Made by a program: the position numbers and the translations under genes. The notes beneath the pieces were generated by a model. That model saw only the letters and a program-made list of their open reading frames with translations. It did no database searches and was not told the origin of the DNA. Below, piece after piece: positions 42,943 to 51,890 of a DNA stretch of 64,000 nucleotides (its first letter is position 1; each line of letters opens with the position of its first letter). Source of the DNA: Flavobacteriaceae bacterium UBA1682 (GTDB lineage Bacteria > Bacteroidota > Bacteroidia > Flavobacteriales > Flavobacteriaceae); assembly GCA_002320285.1 (NCBI GenBank), contig DCKE01000027.1:76228-140227 (forward strand), read 5' to 3'.

Positions 42943-43806
42943 ATGAGACAACTTAAAATTACCAAACAGGTTACCAATAGAGAGACAGCTTCGTTGGATA
43001 AATACTTGCAAGAAATTGGTAAAGTAGATTTGATTACTGCGGATGAAGAAGTGGAATTGGCGCAAAAGATAAAAGCTGGTGATCAACGAGCTTTAGAGAA
43101 ATTGACCAAAGCGAATTTAAGATTTGTTGTATCGGTAGCAAAACAGTATCAGAATCAAGGATTGACACTTCCCGATTTAATTAATGAAGGAAATTTAGGA
43201 TTAATTAAGGCGGCTCAACGTTTCGATGAAACTCGTGGATTTAAATTTATATCCTATGCTGTTTGGTGGATTAGACAATCTATTCTTTCTGCTTTGGCAG
43301 AACAGTCTAGAATCGTTAGATTGCCATTGAATAAGATTGGTTCTATCAATAAGATTAATAAAATGTATGCTTTGTTGGAGCAATCCAATGAGCGACCACC
43401 TTCTGCAGAAGAAATTGCAAAAGAATTGGACATGACAGTGAATGACGTTAAAGAGAGTATGAAAAACTCGGGACGTCACCTATCTATGGATGCTCCTTTA
43501 GTGGAAGGAGAGGATTCAAACCTATACGACGTTTTGCGTTCTGGTGAATCCCCTAACCCAGATAGAGAATTGATACATGAATCTCTACGTACGGAAATCG
43601 AAAGAGCCTTGGAAACGTTGACCCCTCGTGAAGCAGACGTCGTTCGTTTGTATTTTGGATTGGGAGACCAGCATCCAATGACTTTAGAGGAGATTGGTGA
43701 GACTTTTGACCTGACTCGTGAAAGGGTTCGTCAGATTAAAGAAAAGGCTATAAGAAGGCTTAAACACACTTCAAGAAGTAAGATTTTAAAAACGTATTTA
43801 GGTTAA
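42943..43806 (+). CDS. rpoD: Primary RNA polymerase sigma factor RpoD (SigA), Bacteroidota type
   Basis: A 287-residue housekeeping sigma-70 without region 1.1, the usual compact form in this phylum. Region 1.2 is DKYLQEIGKVDLITADEEVE, regions 2.1-2.4 are at about 50-130 (LRFVVSVAKQYQNQGL, then FISYAVWWIRQSIL), region 3 at about 140-200, and region 4 with HTH at about 235-287 (TLEEIGETFDLTRERVRQIK). It would recognise the TAnnTTTG -7 boxes seen throughout the window. Confidence 0.96.
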   Translation: MRQLKITKQVTNRETASLDKYLQEIGKVDLITADEEVELAQKIKAGDQRALEKLTKANLRFVVSVAKQYQNQGLTLPDLINEGNLGLIKAAQRFDETRGFKFISYAVWWIRQSILSALAEQSRIVRLPLNKIGSINKINKMYALLEQSNERPPSAEEIAKELDMTVNDVKESMKNSGRHLSMDAPLVEGEDSNLYDVLRSGESPNPDRELIHESLRTEIERALETLTPREADVVRLYFGLGDQHPMTLEEIGETFDLTRERVRQIKEKAIRRLKHTSRSKILKTYLG

Positions 43807-43811
43807 TATAT

Positions 43812-43843
43812 AAAGCGGCACCCAAAGGATGCCGCTTTTTTTT
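43812..43843 (+). terminator. Terminator of rpoD
   Basis: A 9-bp stem AAAGCGGCA / TGCCGCTTT followed by T8, just after the stop codon. Confidence 0.9.
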
Positions 43844-43906
43844 TAGTTACTTCTGCACGTCTTGGGGAAGATCGAAATAGGTTGAACTCAGTTTTTTAGA
43901 AATTCG

Positions 43907-43914
43907 TATATTTG
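43907..43914 (+). promoter_or_regulatory. -7 promoter box for rpe
   Basis: TATATTTG fits TAnnTTTG, 20 bp before the ATG at 43935. Confidence 0.65.
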
Positions 43915-43934
43915 TACAAACACAACAACAGTTT

Positions 43935-44594
43935 ATGAAAAACACTTTAATTGCGCCATCTATTTTGGCGGCAGACTTTGCGAATTTACAACGCGATATT
44001 GAGATGGTAAACGAAAGTCAAGCTGATTGGTTTCATATCGATATCATGGATGGCGTTTTTGTACCAAATATTTCTTTTGGTATGCCAGTTTTGGAGGCTA
44101 TTGCCAGACATGCGAAGAAAACCATAGATGTGCATTTGATGATAGTAGATCCAGATCGATATATCACGACTTTTAAAAATTTGGGAGCGGATGTTCTAAC
44201 GGTACACTATGAAGCTTGTACGCATTTGCATCGAACACTTCAGGCTATAAAAGCTACGGGTATGCAAGCGGGTGTGGCTTTAAATCCACATACTCCTGTT
44301 GCCGTTTTGGAAGATGTGATACGAGACATTGATTTGGTTTGTATCATGAGTGTAAATCCTGGATTTGGAGGGCAAAGTTTTATTGAAAATACCTATGAAA
44401 AGGTTCGTAAATTAAAAGCGTTGATTGAGTCTAAAGGTGCTTCTACAAAGATTGAAATCGATGGAGGGGTAACCGACAAAAATGCAAAACAGTTAGCAGA
44501 TGCCGGAGCAGATGTTTTGGTGGCAGGGAGTTTTGTATTTGGATCAGTAGCGCCTTTAGAGACGATTTCCAATTTAAAATCGCAATTGTCTTAA
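43935..44594 (+). CDS. rpe: Ribulose-phosphate 3-epimerase
   Basis: A 219-residue TIM-barrel metalloenzyme interconverting ribulose-5-phosphate and xylulose-5-phosphate in the pentose phosphate pathway. Conserved segments include the N-terminal APSILAADFANL, the metal-site HxD in WFHIDIMDGVFVPN at about 38, DVHLMIVDPDRY at about 67, SVNPGFGGQSF at about 138 and EIDGGVT at about 175. The length is normal. It is flanked by its own terminator. Confidence 0.96.
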   Translation: MKNTLIAPSILAADFANLQRDIEMVNESQADWFHIDIMDGVFVPNISFGMPVLEAIARHAKKTIDVHLMIVDPDRYITTFKNLGADVLTVHYEACTHLHRTLQAIKATGMQAGVALNPHTPVAVLEDVIRDIDLVCIMSVNPGFGGQSFIENTYEKVRKLKALIESKGASTKIEIDGGVTDKNAKQLADAGADVLVAGSFVFGSVAPLETISNLKSQLS

Positions 44595-44611
44595 TTAAGA
44601 AAATAAAATGA

Positions 44612-44648
44612 AAAAAGGGATTGTCTTCGTATAAGACAATCCCTTTTT
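44612..44648 (+). terminator. Terminator of rpe
   Basis: A 16-bp stem AAAAAGGGATTGTCTT / AAGACAATCCCTTTTT with a 5-nt loop, very strong. Confidence 0.92.
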
Positions 44649-44670
44649 CTATTCTGGTATCTAAGCTTAA

Positions 44671-44834
44671 TTTTTTTTTGATCAGTTAGCGGTTGTTAGA
44701 TATCAGTGATCAGGTATCAGAGATCAGTCCGATTCTCGATTTCTAGTTACTGATTTCTGATCACTCTTAAACCAAACTGATAAACCCACCGAAAGCTTCG
44801 ATTACCGATTCTCGAGTAACCGATCAAAAAAAAA
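44671..44834. repeat. Mosaic repeat with terminal inverted repeats between rpe and groEL
   Basis: A 164-bp stretch bounded by TTTTTTTTTGATCAGTTA (44671-44688) and its inverted near-copy (44817-44834, 17 of 18 matching, though nine positions are poly-T/A). Inside are two 14-bp near-repeats TATCAGTGATCAGG / TATCAGAGATCAGT (44701-44728), a 9-bp inverted repeat AGTGATCAG / CTGATCACT (44705-44713 and 44757-44765), and the 11-mer CCGATTCTCGA twice (44729, 44805). It resembles a small non-coding repeat element and lies between two terminators. Confidence 0.55.
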
Positions 44835-44857
44835 GCGGCTTTGAAAAGCCGCTTTTT
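44829..44857 (-). terminator. Terminator downstream of groEL
   Basis: A hairpin AAAAGCGGCT / AGCCGCTTTT with a TTGAAA loop and A/T tracts on both sides. It sits 19 bp past the groEL stop on the minus strand. Its left A tract coincides with the end of the mosaic repeat. Confidence 0.85.
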
Positions 44858-44875
44858 ATAGATTATATAAAGATA

Positions 44876-46504
44876 TTACATCATTCCTGGCATACCGCCT
44901 CCCATTGGCATACCGCCTCCGTTTTCATCTTTAATTTCTACTAAAGCACATTCAGTAGTTAAGATCATACCGGAAACTGAAGCTGCATTCTCCAAAGCTA
45001 CACGGGTAACTTTTTTAGGATCGATAATTCCAGCAACAAGCATATCAACATATTCGTTTGTTTTGGCATTATATCCGAAGTTACCAGTACCTTCTAATAC
45101 TTTTGCTACAACTACTGAACCTTCTAGACCAGCATTTTCAACAATAGTTCTCAAAGGAGATTCGATAGCTCTTGCAACGATCTGAACTCCGGTTTCCTCA
45201 TCTGCAGAGATGGTTTGAACTTGCGCTAATACAGATTTTGCTCTTAATAAGGCAACACCTCCACCAGCAACAATTCCTTCTTCTACGGCAGCTCTAGTAG
45301 CGTGTAATGCATCATCCACACGGTCTTTCTTTTCTTTCATTTCGACTTCAGATGCCGCTCCAACATATAGAACAGCTACTCCTCCAGCTAATTTAGCCAA
45401 ACGCTCTTGTAATTTTTCTTTATCATAGTCAGAAGTGGTTGTTTCCATCTGAGCTTTGATTTGATTTACTCTGTTTTTGATTAGTTCTGCTTGTCCTGCA
45501 CCACTAACAATCGTAGTATTGTCCTTGTCTATGTTAACTCTTTTACAAGTTCCCAACATATCTAAAGTAGTATTCTCTAAAGTGTATCCTTGCTCTTCAG
45601 CGATCACAACTCCTCCTGTTAGGATGGCGATATCTTCTAACATGGCTTTTCTTCTGTCTCCAAAACCAGGAGCTTTTACAGCTGCTATTTTTAGAGCTCC
45701 TCTTAATTTGTTTACGACTAAAGTTGACAAAGCTTCGCCATCAACATCTTCAGCAATAATTAAAAGGGGTTTTCCAGATTGAGCAACTGGTTCTAATATC
45801 GGTAAAAGTTCTTTTAACGAAGAAACTTTTTTATCGTATAATAAGATATAGGGGTCATCGAGTTCTACTTCCATTTTTTCCGAGTTAGTCACGAAATATG
45901 GAGATAGGTATCCTCTGTCGAATTGCATACCCTCGACAACGTCGACATAAGTTTCCGTTCCCTTAGCTTCTTCAACGGTGATAACACCTTCTTTTCCTAC
46001 TTTTTGAAAAGCTTGAGCGATTAATTCGCCAATTACATCATCATTGTTTGCAGAGATGGATGCGATCTGTTTTATCTTTTCCATAGAACTGCCTACTTCT
46101 TGAGCTTGTTGTCCTAATTCGGCAACAATAGCTTCAACGGCTTTGTCTATTCCGCGTTTCAAATCCATTGGATTTGCACCTGCGGCAACGTTTTTTAATC
46201 CTTCTTTTACGATAGCTTGAGCTAAAACAGTTGCAGTAGTAGTACCGTCACCTGCTAAATCATTGGTTTTTGAAGCGACTTCTTTAACCATTTGAGCTCC
46301 CATGTTTTCAAGGGTATCGGCCAGTTCTATTTCTTTTGCTACAGACACACCATCCTTAGTAACTGTTGGTGCGCCAAACGATTTTCCTATGATAACATTT
46401 CTTCCTTTTGGTCCTAATGTAACTTTTACAGCATTGGCCAAGGCGTCAACACCGCGTTTTAGACCGTCACGTGCTTCAATTTCAAATTTAATATCTTTTG
46501 CCAT
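44876..46504 (-). CDS. groEL: Chaperonin GroEL (Hsp60)
   Basis: A 542-residue chaperonin subunit that forms the 14-mer folding chamber. Family text is present throughout: TLGPKGRNVIIGKSFGAPT at about 30, the ATP motif AGDGTTTATVLA at about 86, and the Gly/Met-rich C-terminal tail ending GGGMPGMM. The length is normal. It follows groES after 44 bp and is closed by a terminator. I see no CIRCE element upstream of groES, so an HrcA-type operator is not apparent. Confidence 0.97.
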   Translation of the reverse strand: MAKDIKFEIEARDGLKRGVDALANAVKVTLGPKGRNVIIGKSFGAPTVTKDGVSVAKEIELADTLENMGAQMVKEVASKTNDLAGDGTTTATVLAQAIVKEGLKNVAAGANPMDLKRGIDKAVEAIVAELGQQAQEVGSSMEKIKQIASISANNDDVIGELIAQAFQKVGKEGVITVEEAKGTETYVDVVEGMQFDRGYLSPYFVTNSEKMEVELDDPYILLYDKKVSSLKELLPILEPVAQSGKPLLIIAEDVDGEALSTLVVNKLRGALKIAAVKAPGFGDRRKAMLEDIAILTGGVVIAEEQGYTLENTTLDMLGTCKRVNIDKDNTTIVSGAGQAELIKNRVNQIKAQMETTTSDYDKEKLQERLAKLAGGVAVLYVGAASEVEMKEKKDRVDDALHATRAAVEEGIVAGGGVALLRAKSVLAQVQTISADEETGVQIVARAIESPLRTIVENAGLEGSVVVAKVLEGTGNFGYNAKTNEYVDMLVAGIIDPKKVTRVALENAASVSGMILTTECALVEIKDENGGGMPMGGGMPGMM

Positions 46505-46548
46505 TTTCTTTCGTTTTTGTTTTTTAATTCTTTTTGATTAACTCTTTT

Positions 46549-46824
46549 TTAGACAATTGCTAAAATGTCATCCTCACGCATAATTAGATAGTCTTTACCG
46601 TCCAATTTTAATTCGGTTCCTGCGTATTTTCCATAAAGAACTGTATCACCTACATTAACTGTCATTTCATGATCTTTTGTACCATTTCCTACTGCTACAA
46701 CTGTACCTCTTTGTGGTTTTTCTTTAGCAGTATCGGGGATAAAAATTCCTGAGGCTGTTTTGGTTTCAGCTGGTAAAGGTTCTATTAGAACACGATCCGA
46801 AAGGGGTTTAATGTTTAATGCCAT
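46549..46824 (-). CDS. groES: Co-chaperonin GroES (Hsp10)
   Basis: A 91-residue lid of the GroEL chamber. Conserved N-terminal IKPLSDRVLIEPLP, mobile loop ETKTASGIFIPDTAKEKPQ and C-terminal LIMREDDILAIV are present. It begins the groES-groEL unit. The 144-bp gap upstream contains the secG terminator, so the pair should have its own promoter. No CIRCE repeat is visible there. Confidence 0.97.
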   Translation of the reverse strand: MALNIKPLSDRVLIEPLPAETKTASGIFIPDTAKEKPQRGTVVAVGNGTKDHEMTVNVGDTVLYGKYAGTELKLDGKDYLIMREDDILAIV

Positions 46825-46911
46825 AATTACTTATTTTTATGAAGTTAATATTATAATATCTCCAAGGTTGAATTTTCATAAACTGTGCCAAAGGTCAAAC
46901 CTGACATTTTA

Positions 46912-46945
46912 TAAAAAAAAAATGCCAGCTTGTCAGAGCTGGCAT
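46912..46945 (-). terminator. Terminator of secG
   Basis: On the minus strand ATGCCAGCT / AGCTGGCAT form a 9-bp stem with a 6-nt loop, followed by a run of T. It separates the miaB-secG unit from groES. Confidence 0.9.
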
Positions 46946-46968
46946 GGTATATTATATAGAAAAGCGTC

Positions 46969-47367
46969 TTAGTTTTTAGGAGCTTCTTGTTCTGCTGGTG
47001 TTGTAGTGTTTGCTTCAGGTGTTGCAACTGCTTCTGGAGTTTGTACTGCTCCTTCAGTTGGTTTAGCTGTAGCAGGTGTAGTAACAGGAGTAGTAGAGAT
47101 AGCGCTCTCGTCTAAAATTTTAGAATCTCCGCCAAAACCACCGGTAAAACTTAATCCAGATAATAAAATCAATACGATTAATAATCCTCCAAGGGCCCAA
47201 GTACTTTTGTCTAAAAAGTTATTCGTGTTCTTTACACCACCAACAACTGTTGATCCACCGAAAGAAGAGTCCAAACCTCCTCCTTTAGGATTTTGTACCA
47301 TGATAACTACGATTAGTAATAAACAAACAATTGCGATTAATACTAAAAATATTGTAAATGTGTTCAT
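46969..47367 (-). CDS. secG: Preprotein translocase subunit SecG
   Basis: A 132-residue small inner-membrane subunit of the SecYEG translocon. It has two transmembrane helices, at about 3-22 (TIFLVLIAIVCLLLIVVIM) and 55-72 (LGGLLIVLILLSGLSF). Between them lies the family loop VQNPKGGGLDSSFGG. After it is a Thr/Pro/Ala/Glu-rich low-complexity tail of about 50 residues, longer than in E. coli. It lies 6 bp after the TPR-protein gene and is closed by a terminator. Confidence 0.93.
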   Translation of the reverse strand: MNTFTIFLVLIAIVCLLLIVVIMVQNPKGGGLDSSFGGSTVVGGVKNTNNFLDKSTWALGGLLIVLILLSGLSFTGGFGGDSKILDESAISTTPVTTPATAKPTEGAVQTPEAVATPEANTTTPAEQEAPKN

Positions 47368-47373
47368 TGTTTT

Positions 47374-48234
47374 TTAATTATTATATTGTTGTAAAGACTT
47401 TATATCTAATATTTGGTCTGCAAAGAAACTACTTTTTTCTGGATATTTCAAAATTAAAATCTCATAAGCTTGTATCGCTTTTTGATATTTTTTCTGTTCC
47501 AGGTAAATTTTTGCCAAGGTTTCGGTCATGATATAACTGTTGTCTTGGTTCGAAACCTCAATATTTGCGGGAGTTATAACGGAATTCTTTACCGCCACAA
47601 TCTTTGGATTGGACTCGATGAATTTGTTAATTAATTCTTGTTTTTTTTGTTTTTCGGGGTCATTAATTTGCTCTTTTGAGGTCTCTTCACGAGCAATTGG
47701 GCCCGTTTTTGCCAATTGTAACCACTCTTGAAACGAATATTTTTCATCAGATCCAAACGATAAAGGTTTACCAATTTCGAGCTTTTCTTCTAATTCTTCT
47801 ACGATATTCGTATCGGGAGCGGGGCTGATTGATGTAGTTAATTCATGATCTTCAGCTTCTGTTTGAATAATGGTTTTTAGCAGTGAAGCTACCAAGGGAG
47901 TCGTCTTGGCCGATTCTGAGGCTATTGTTGGATTGGCTTTCGTTTCAAGAATATCTTGTTGTTGCGGAATGGCTAAATCCAGCGGTTTGTATCCGACAAA
48001 TTGATCGGAAACAATAAAATCGAAAAGGACATCCCGGTCTGTCGTGTAGGCGGCTGTTTTTTTGAGTTCTGAATTGTAGCGAAAACTCTTTTGGGTGTAA
48101 AGACCTTTTAGTACCAGAACTTTGATCGATTGAAAATAGGGGAATTCGCGTGCAATTTCTTCTAATTGTACGGTCTTCTCTGGATCGATCTTTTCAGGAT
48201 GATGTAATAAGGTATGTAGCTCAATTGTGTTCAA
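47374..48234 (-). CDS. Tetratricopeptide-repeat-like protein of unknown function
   Basis: A 286-residue protein without a signal peptide. The N-terminal ~75 residues are helical (LHTLLHHPEKIDPEKTVQLE, then FPYFQSIKVLVLKGLY). A polar linker follows from about 105 to 225. The C-terminal segment ETLAKIYLEQKKYQKAIQAY looks like one TPR repeat. It probably mediates protein binding, and the partner is unknown. It lies between lptE and secG in a minus-strand operon order that I recall as conserved in Flavobacteriia. Confidence 0.75.
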   Translation of the reverse strand: MNTIELHTLLHHPEKIDPEKTVQLEEIAREFPYFQSIKVLVLKGLYTQKSFRYNSELKKTAAYTTDRDVLFDFIVSDQFVGYKPLDLAIPQQQDILETKANPTIASESAKTTPLVASLLKTIIQTEAEDHELTTSISPAPDTNIVEELEEKLEIGKPLSFGSDEKYSFQEWLQLAKTGPIAREETSKEQINDPEKQKKQELINKFIESNPKIVAVKNSVITPANIEVSNQDNSYIMTETLAKIYLEQKKYQKAIQAYEILILKYPEKSSFFADQILDIKSLQQYNN

Positions 48235-48249
48235 AATACCGGGTTTTAG

Positions 48250-48753
48250 TTACCATTTTGCAAGTGATGCATTAAATACATCTTGAGTGATACGCTCGTA
48301 GATTTCATCTAAAGCTGTTGTCAGTTTGGCTCCTACCAATTGCTCGTTACCGGGAAAATCAACAAAGTGTGAAAAACGCTTTTCAAAATCATCTTCTGGC
48401 GTTTTTTTGTTGATAAATCGCACATTTATTGAAATGTATAAGCGGTTTTGAGCGGCTCTTTGATCGGCAGTTGCCGTCATCGGAGAAATCCTAAAATCAA
48501 CTATTTCTCCTTCGTATATTAAATCTCCACCATTATTCGTTAAACTTAAATTCGTTTGATTTTGAATGAGATCTTGTAAGGCTAAGGTAAAAGTTCTTTC
48601 AATACCAGGCTCGACAAAGGCGGCGGTATTTTGAAAATAATTTACTTGAAACGTTTTTGCATCGATTTTACCAGTACCGGTGAAGTTATAGTATTTACAA
48701 CTACTTAGTAGCATACAACAACACAGTAAGAGAAATAGGCTTTTTGTTTTCAT
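48250..48753 (-). CDS. lptE: LptE-family LPS-assembly lipoprotein
   Basis: A 167-residue lipoprotein. The signal peptide ends in lipobox LSSC (Cys19). The mature sequence (from YYNFTGTGKIDAKTFQVNYF) has the two-helix, four-strand outline of LptE, the plug that assists LptD in inserting lipopolysaccharide into the outer membrane. LptE families diverge strongly between phyla, so the call relies on size, lipidation and the Bacteroidota LptE pattern. It is 10 bp after the sigma-54 activator gene. Confidence 0.8.
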   Translation of the reverse strand: MKTKSLFLLLCCCMLLSSCKYYNFTGTGKIDAKTFQVNYFQNTAAFVEPGIERTFTLALQDLIQNQTNLSLTNNGGDLIYEGEIVDFRISPMTATADQRAAQNRLYISINVRFINKKTPEDDFEKRFSHFVDFPGNEQLVGAKLTTALDEIYERITQDVFNASLAKW

Positions 48754-48763
48754 TTTTACGGAT

Positions 48764-50050
48764 TTATAAATCGTATTGTTTTATTTTTCTATATAATGTC
48801 CTCTCGGAAATTCCAAGCTCATCTGCAGCTGCTTTTCGCTTACCGTGATTGCGTTCGAGGGCTTTTTTAATCAATTCAATCTCTTTTTCATCGAGGCGCA
48901 AGGTTTCTTCTTCTTCGACGGTTTCGGCTAGAAGATAGTGCTCATCTTCGTCTTCAATTTCGTTAAATGTGTCTTCATTGTTGTGTTTTTCCAAAGGCAA
49001 CATTTGGACATTTTGCTCAGACGGATAGGTGCTAGGACTGTTGGATTGAGGCTCTTCATGTTGTCCGTAGATGCGTTGAATCAAATTCTTATTGGTCTCT
49101 TGTACCTTGACAGCGCTGTCGTTTTTCATCAACTCTAAAGTGAGTTTTTTAAGGTCGTTCAAGTCGTTTTTCATATCGAAAAGTACCTTGTAAAGAATTT
49201 CTCGCTCGTTGCTAAATTCGCTATCGGATTTCTTTCCTGCGACGATGCTCGGTAATTGATTCTTGTGATTGGTCGGTAGATATCCTTGTAAAACGCCAAG
49301 AGTGATGACTCTTTCTGTTTCTAAAACGGAAATTTGTTCTGCGACGTTTCTCAATTGACGGATATTGCCATCCCAACGAAAACGGATCAAATACTGAGCG
49401 GCTTGTTCATCTAATCGGATTGGCGGCATTTTATATTTATGAGCAAAATCGGCAGCAAACTTTCGAAATAATAGATGAATGTCGTCTCCGCGTTCTCTTA
49501 AAGGAGGTAGCAGAATTTCTACGGTGCTTAAACGGTAATATAAATCTTCTCTAAATTTTCCTTTTTCTATGGCTTCGATCATCTTTACATTGGTAGCAGC
49601 TATAATGCGGATATCTGTCTTTTGAACTTTAGACGATCCAACTTTAATGAATTCACCGTTTTCCAATACTCTTAAAAGGCGTACCTGAGTAGTCAAGGGA
49701 AGTTCACCGACTTCGTCTAAGAAAATAGTACCACCATCAGCGACTTCAAAATATCCTTCTCTGGTTCCTATAGCGCCGGTAAAGGCGCCTTTTTCATGAC
49801 CGAATAATTCACTGTCTATAGTGCCCTCCGGAATTGCACCACAGTTTACAGCTATATATTTCCCGTGTTTTCGATGCGATAAAGCATGAATGATTTTCGG
49901 AATACTCTCTTTTCCTACACCGCTCTCTCCTGTAACGAGAACCGAAATATCCGTTGGAGCAACTTGAATCGCTTTTTCAATGGCTCGATTCAATTTGGGA
50001 TCGTTTCCGATAATTTCGAAGCGTTGTTTTATGGCTTGTATGCTTTCCAT
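48764..50050 (-). CDS. Sigma-54-dependent transcriptional activator without sensory domain
   Basis: A 428-residue bacterial enhancer-binding protein. The AAA+ domain starts almost at the N-terminus, with Walker A GESGVGKES near residue 42, the sigma-54 contact loop GAFTGA near 92 and Walker B GGTIFLDEVGELP near 108. A charged linker of about 120 residues follows. A Fis-type HTH occupies the last ~40 residues (RKAAADELGISERTLYRKI). The usual N-terminal receiver or PAS/GAF domain is missing. It lies 40 bp after miaB and 10 bp before lptE. Confidence 0.92.
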   Translation of the reverse strand: MESIQAIKQRFEIIGNDPKLNRAIEKAIQVAPTDISVLVTGESGVGKESIPKIIHALSHRKHGKYIAVNCGAIPEGTIDSELFGHEKGAFTGAIGTREGYFEVADGGTIFLDEVGELPLTTQVRLLRVLENGEFIKVGSSKVQKTDIRIIAATNVKMIEAIEKGKFREDLYYRLSTVEILLPPLRERGDDIHLLFRKFAADFAHKYKMPPIRLDEQAAQYLIRFRWDGNIRQLRNVAEQISVLETERVITLGVLQGYLPTNHKNQLPSIVAGKKSDSEFSNEREILYKVLFDMKNDLNDLKKLTLELMKNDSAVKVQETNKNLIQRIYGQHEEPQSNSPSTYPSEQNVQMLPLEKHNNEDTFNEIEDEDEHYLLAETVEEEETLRLDEKEIELIKKALERNHGKRKAAADELGISERTLYRKIKQYDL

Positions 50051-50090
50051 GTATGTGCGGTATAAGAAAGTTAGTAATTATTATTAGGTG

Positions 50091-51539
50091 TTATTGCATA
50101 ATCGAACTGTATTCTACAGCCTCACCAATCAGTGTGGCAGAGGTACAGTCGTTTATTTTTACCATAACGAAATCTCCTACTTGATACTGTTCTTTAGGGA
50201 AAACAACTGTAGTGTTTTGTGAATTTCTGCCAGACCAGTGTGCATCGGATTTCTTAGAGGATTTTTCTATTAATACTTCTACGGTTTGACCGATAAAACG
50301 GGCGGTTCTGGTTAAGCTGATTTCTTGTTGTAAGTCGACGATTTCCTGTAGACGTCTTTTCTTAACTTCTTCTGGAATGTCATCTTCTAATTTACGAGCA
50401 GCAAGTGTGCCTGGTCTTTCGGAATATGCAAACATATAACCGAAGTCATAATTGACATATTTTAATAGACTTAGGGTGTCTTGATGGTCTTCTTCTGTTT
50501 CGGTTGGAAATCCGGTAATAAGATCGTGTGAGATGGAACAATCCTCGATGATGTCGTGAATTCGGTCAATCAATTCCATATATTCTTCTCTAGTGTGTTG
50601 ACGATTCATCTCTTTTAAGATTCTCGTACTTCCCGATTGAACGGGTAAGTGAATATAATTGCATACATTATGGTGTTTTGCGATCACGTGAAAAACCTCC
50701 TCATGCATATCTTGGGGATTGGAAGTGGAAAAGCGAAAACGGATTTTTGGGTAAGCAACTGCACACATTTCGAGTAGTTGAGCAAAATCAACTGCTGTGG
50801 CCTTTTGCATTTCACTTGCCTTGATAAAATCCTTTTTTAGACCGCCACCATACCATAGAAAACTATCCACATTTTGTCCTAAAAGAGTAACCTCTTTAAA
50901 ACCTCTTTCTGATAAATCCGCTATTTCTTCCAAAATACTTTGTGGATCTCTACTGCGTTCGCGCCCTCTCGTAAAAGGTACCACACAGAAAGTACACATA
51001 TTGTCACATCCTCTTGTGATAGAAACAAAGGCGGTAACACCATTACTCAATAAACGAACCGGTGAAATATCGCCATAGGTCTCGTCTTTAGATAAAATGA
51101 CATTGATAGCGTCTCTACCTTCTTCTACCTCTTTTAATAAATTGGGTAAATCTTTGTAAGCATCTGGGCCTACAACCATATCTACTATTTTCTCTTCCTC
51201 TAGGAATTGACTCTTTAAACGCTCTGCCATACAGCCTAAAACGCCGACTTTCATTCCCGGATTAATTTTCTTTACGGCATTGTATTTTTCAAGGCGTTTT
51301 CGAACGGTTTGCTCGGCCTTGTCTCGAATAGAGCAAGTATTTACCAAGACCAAATCAGCCTCTTCTAAAATTTGAGTGGTGTTAAAGCCTTCATTGGCAA
51401 GTATCGAGGCTACAATTTCACTGTCTGAAAAATTCATAGCACATCCGTAACTCTCAATAAAAAGTTTTTTAGTATTTCCTGCTTTATGTTCTAAAACAAG
51501 GGAAGTTCCTTGTTTAGTTTCCTCAATTACCTTTTCCAT
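50091..51539 (-). CDS. miaB: tRNA-2-methylthio-N6-dimethylallyladenosine synthase MiaB
   Basis: A 482-residue radical-SAM methylthiotransferase acting on A37 of tRNAs that read UNN codons. The N-terminal domain carries three Cys for the auxiliary cluster (YGCAMN, NTCSIRD, GCMAER). The radical-SAM CxxxCxxC motif is RGCDNMCTFCVVP near 175. The C-terminal TRAM domain ends the protein. The length is slightly above the E. coli enzyme. It is the first gene of the minus-strand unit through secG, preceded by a TAnnTTTG box. Confidence 0.96.
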   Translation of the reverse strand: MEKVIEETKQGTSLVLEHKAGNTKKLFIESYGCAMNFSDSEIVASILANEGFNTTQILEEADLVLVNTCSIRDKAEQTVRKRLEKYNAVKKINPGMKVGVLGCMAERLKSQFLEEEKIVDMVVGPDAYKDLPNLLKEVEEGRDAINVILSKDETYGDISPVRLLSNGVTAFVSITRGCDNMCTFCVVPFTRGRERSRDPQSILEEIADLSERGFKEVTLLGQNVDSFLWYGGGLKKDFIKASEMQKATAVDFAQLLEMCAVAYPKIRFRFSTSNPQDMHEEVFHVIAKHHNVCNYIHLPVQSGSTRILKEMNRQHTREEYMELIDRIHDIIEDCSISHDLITGFPTETEEDHQDTLSLLKYVNYDFGYMFAYSERPGTLAARKLEDDIPEEVKKRRLQEIVDLQQEISLTRTARFIGQTVEVLIEKSSKKSDAHWSGRNSQNTTVVFPKEQYQVGDFVMVKINDCTSATLIGEAVEYSSIMQ

Positions 51540-51571
51540 ATCTTACTCTAAAGGGGGTCAAAATCTAGGAG

Positions 51572-51579
51572 CAAAGATA
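51572..51579 (-). promoter_or_regulatory. -7 promoter box for miaB
   Basis: On the minus strand this reads TATCTTTG, fitting TAnnTTTG, 32 bp before the miaB ATG. Confidence 0.65.
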
Positions 51580-51863
51580 CTACATAATAATGTATTCTGA
51601 CAAGTTGACAGCTTTACATTTAACATTTTTGTTGTAGTCAATATGGTTTATTTACAGTTTACTGAGAAAAATTGACGTCGTAAATTGTACTGAGAACCTA
51701 AAATTATACTTTTAACAAAGAAACGGCTGACTTTTTATTTTTTAGTTAATTTTAAAGGATTTGCAGCGGTACAAAACGGTGATATGTGCTAATTTATAGC
51801 CGTGAAAACGGCACTTAAAATATTTTTAAAATTTGTAAAAACGCTATATTTAAAAAATTCGCA

Positions 51864-51871
51864 TACTTTTG
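51864..51871 (+). promoter_or_regulatory. -7 promoter box for topA
   Basis: TACTTTTG fits TAnnTTTG, 19 bp before the topA ATG. Confidence 0.6.
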
Positions 51872-51890
51872 CTCCATAAAATAGTGAAAA

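Larger units (their letters stand above)
51540..51890. other. Divergent intergenic region miaB / topA, 351 bp
   Basis: AT-rich region with one promoter box for each direction near its ends. No ORF, repeat or structured RNA was noticed in between. Confidence 0.6.

Noticed and set aside
46825..46911. CIRCE-type heat-shock operator before groES
   Set aside because: I looked for TTAGCACTC-N9-GAGTGCTAA and found no such inverted repeat. A TGGCAC on the minus strand recalls a sigma-54 -24 element, but the matching -12 GC is missing.
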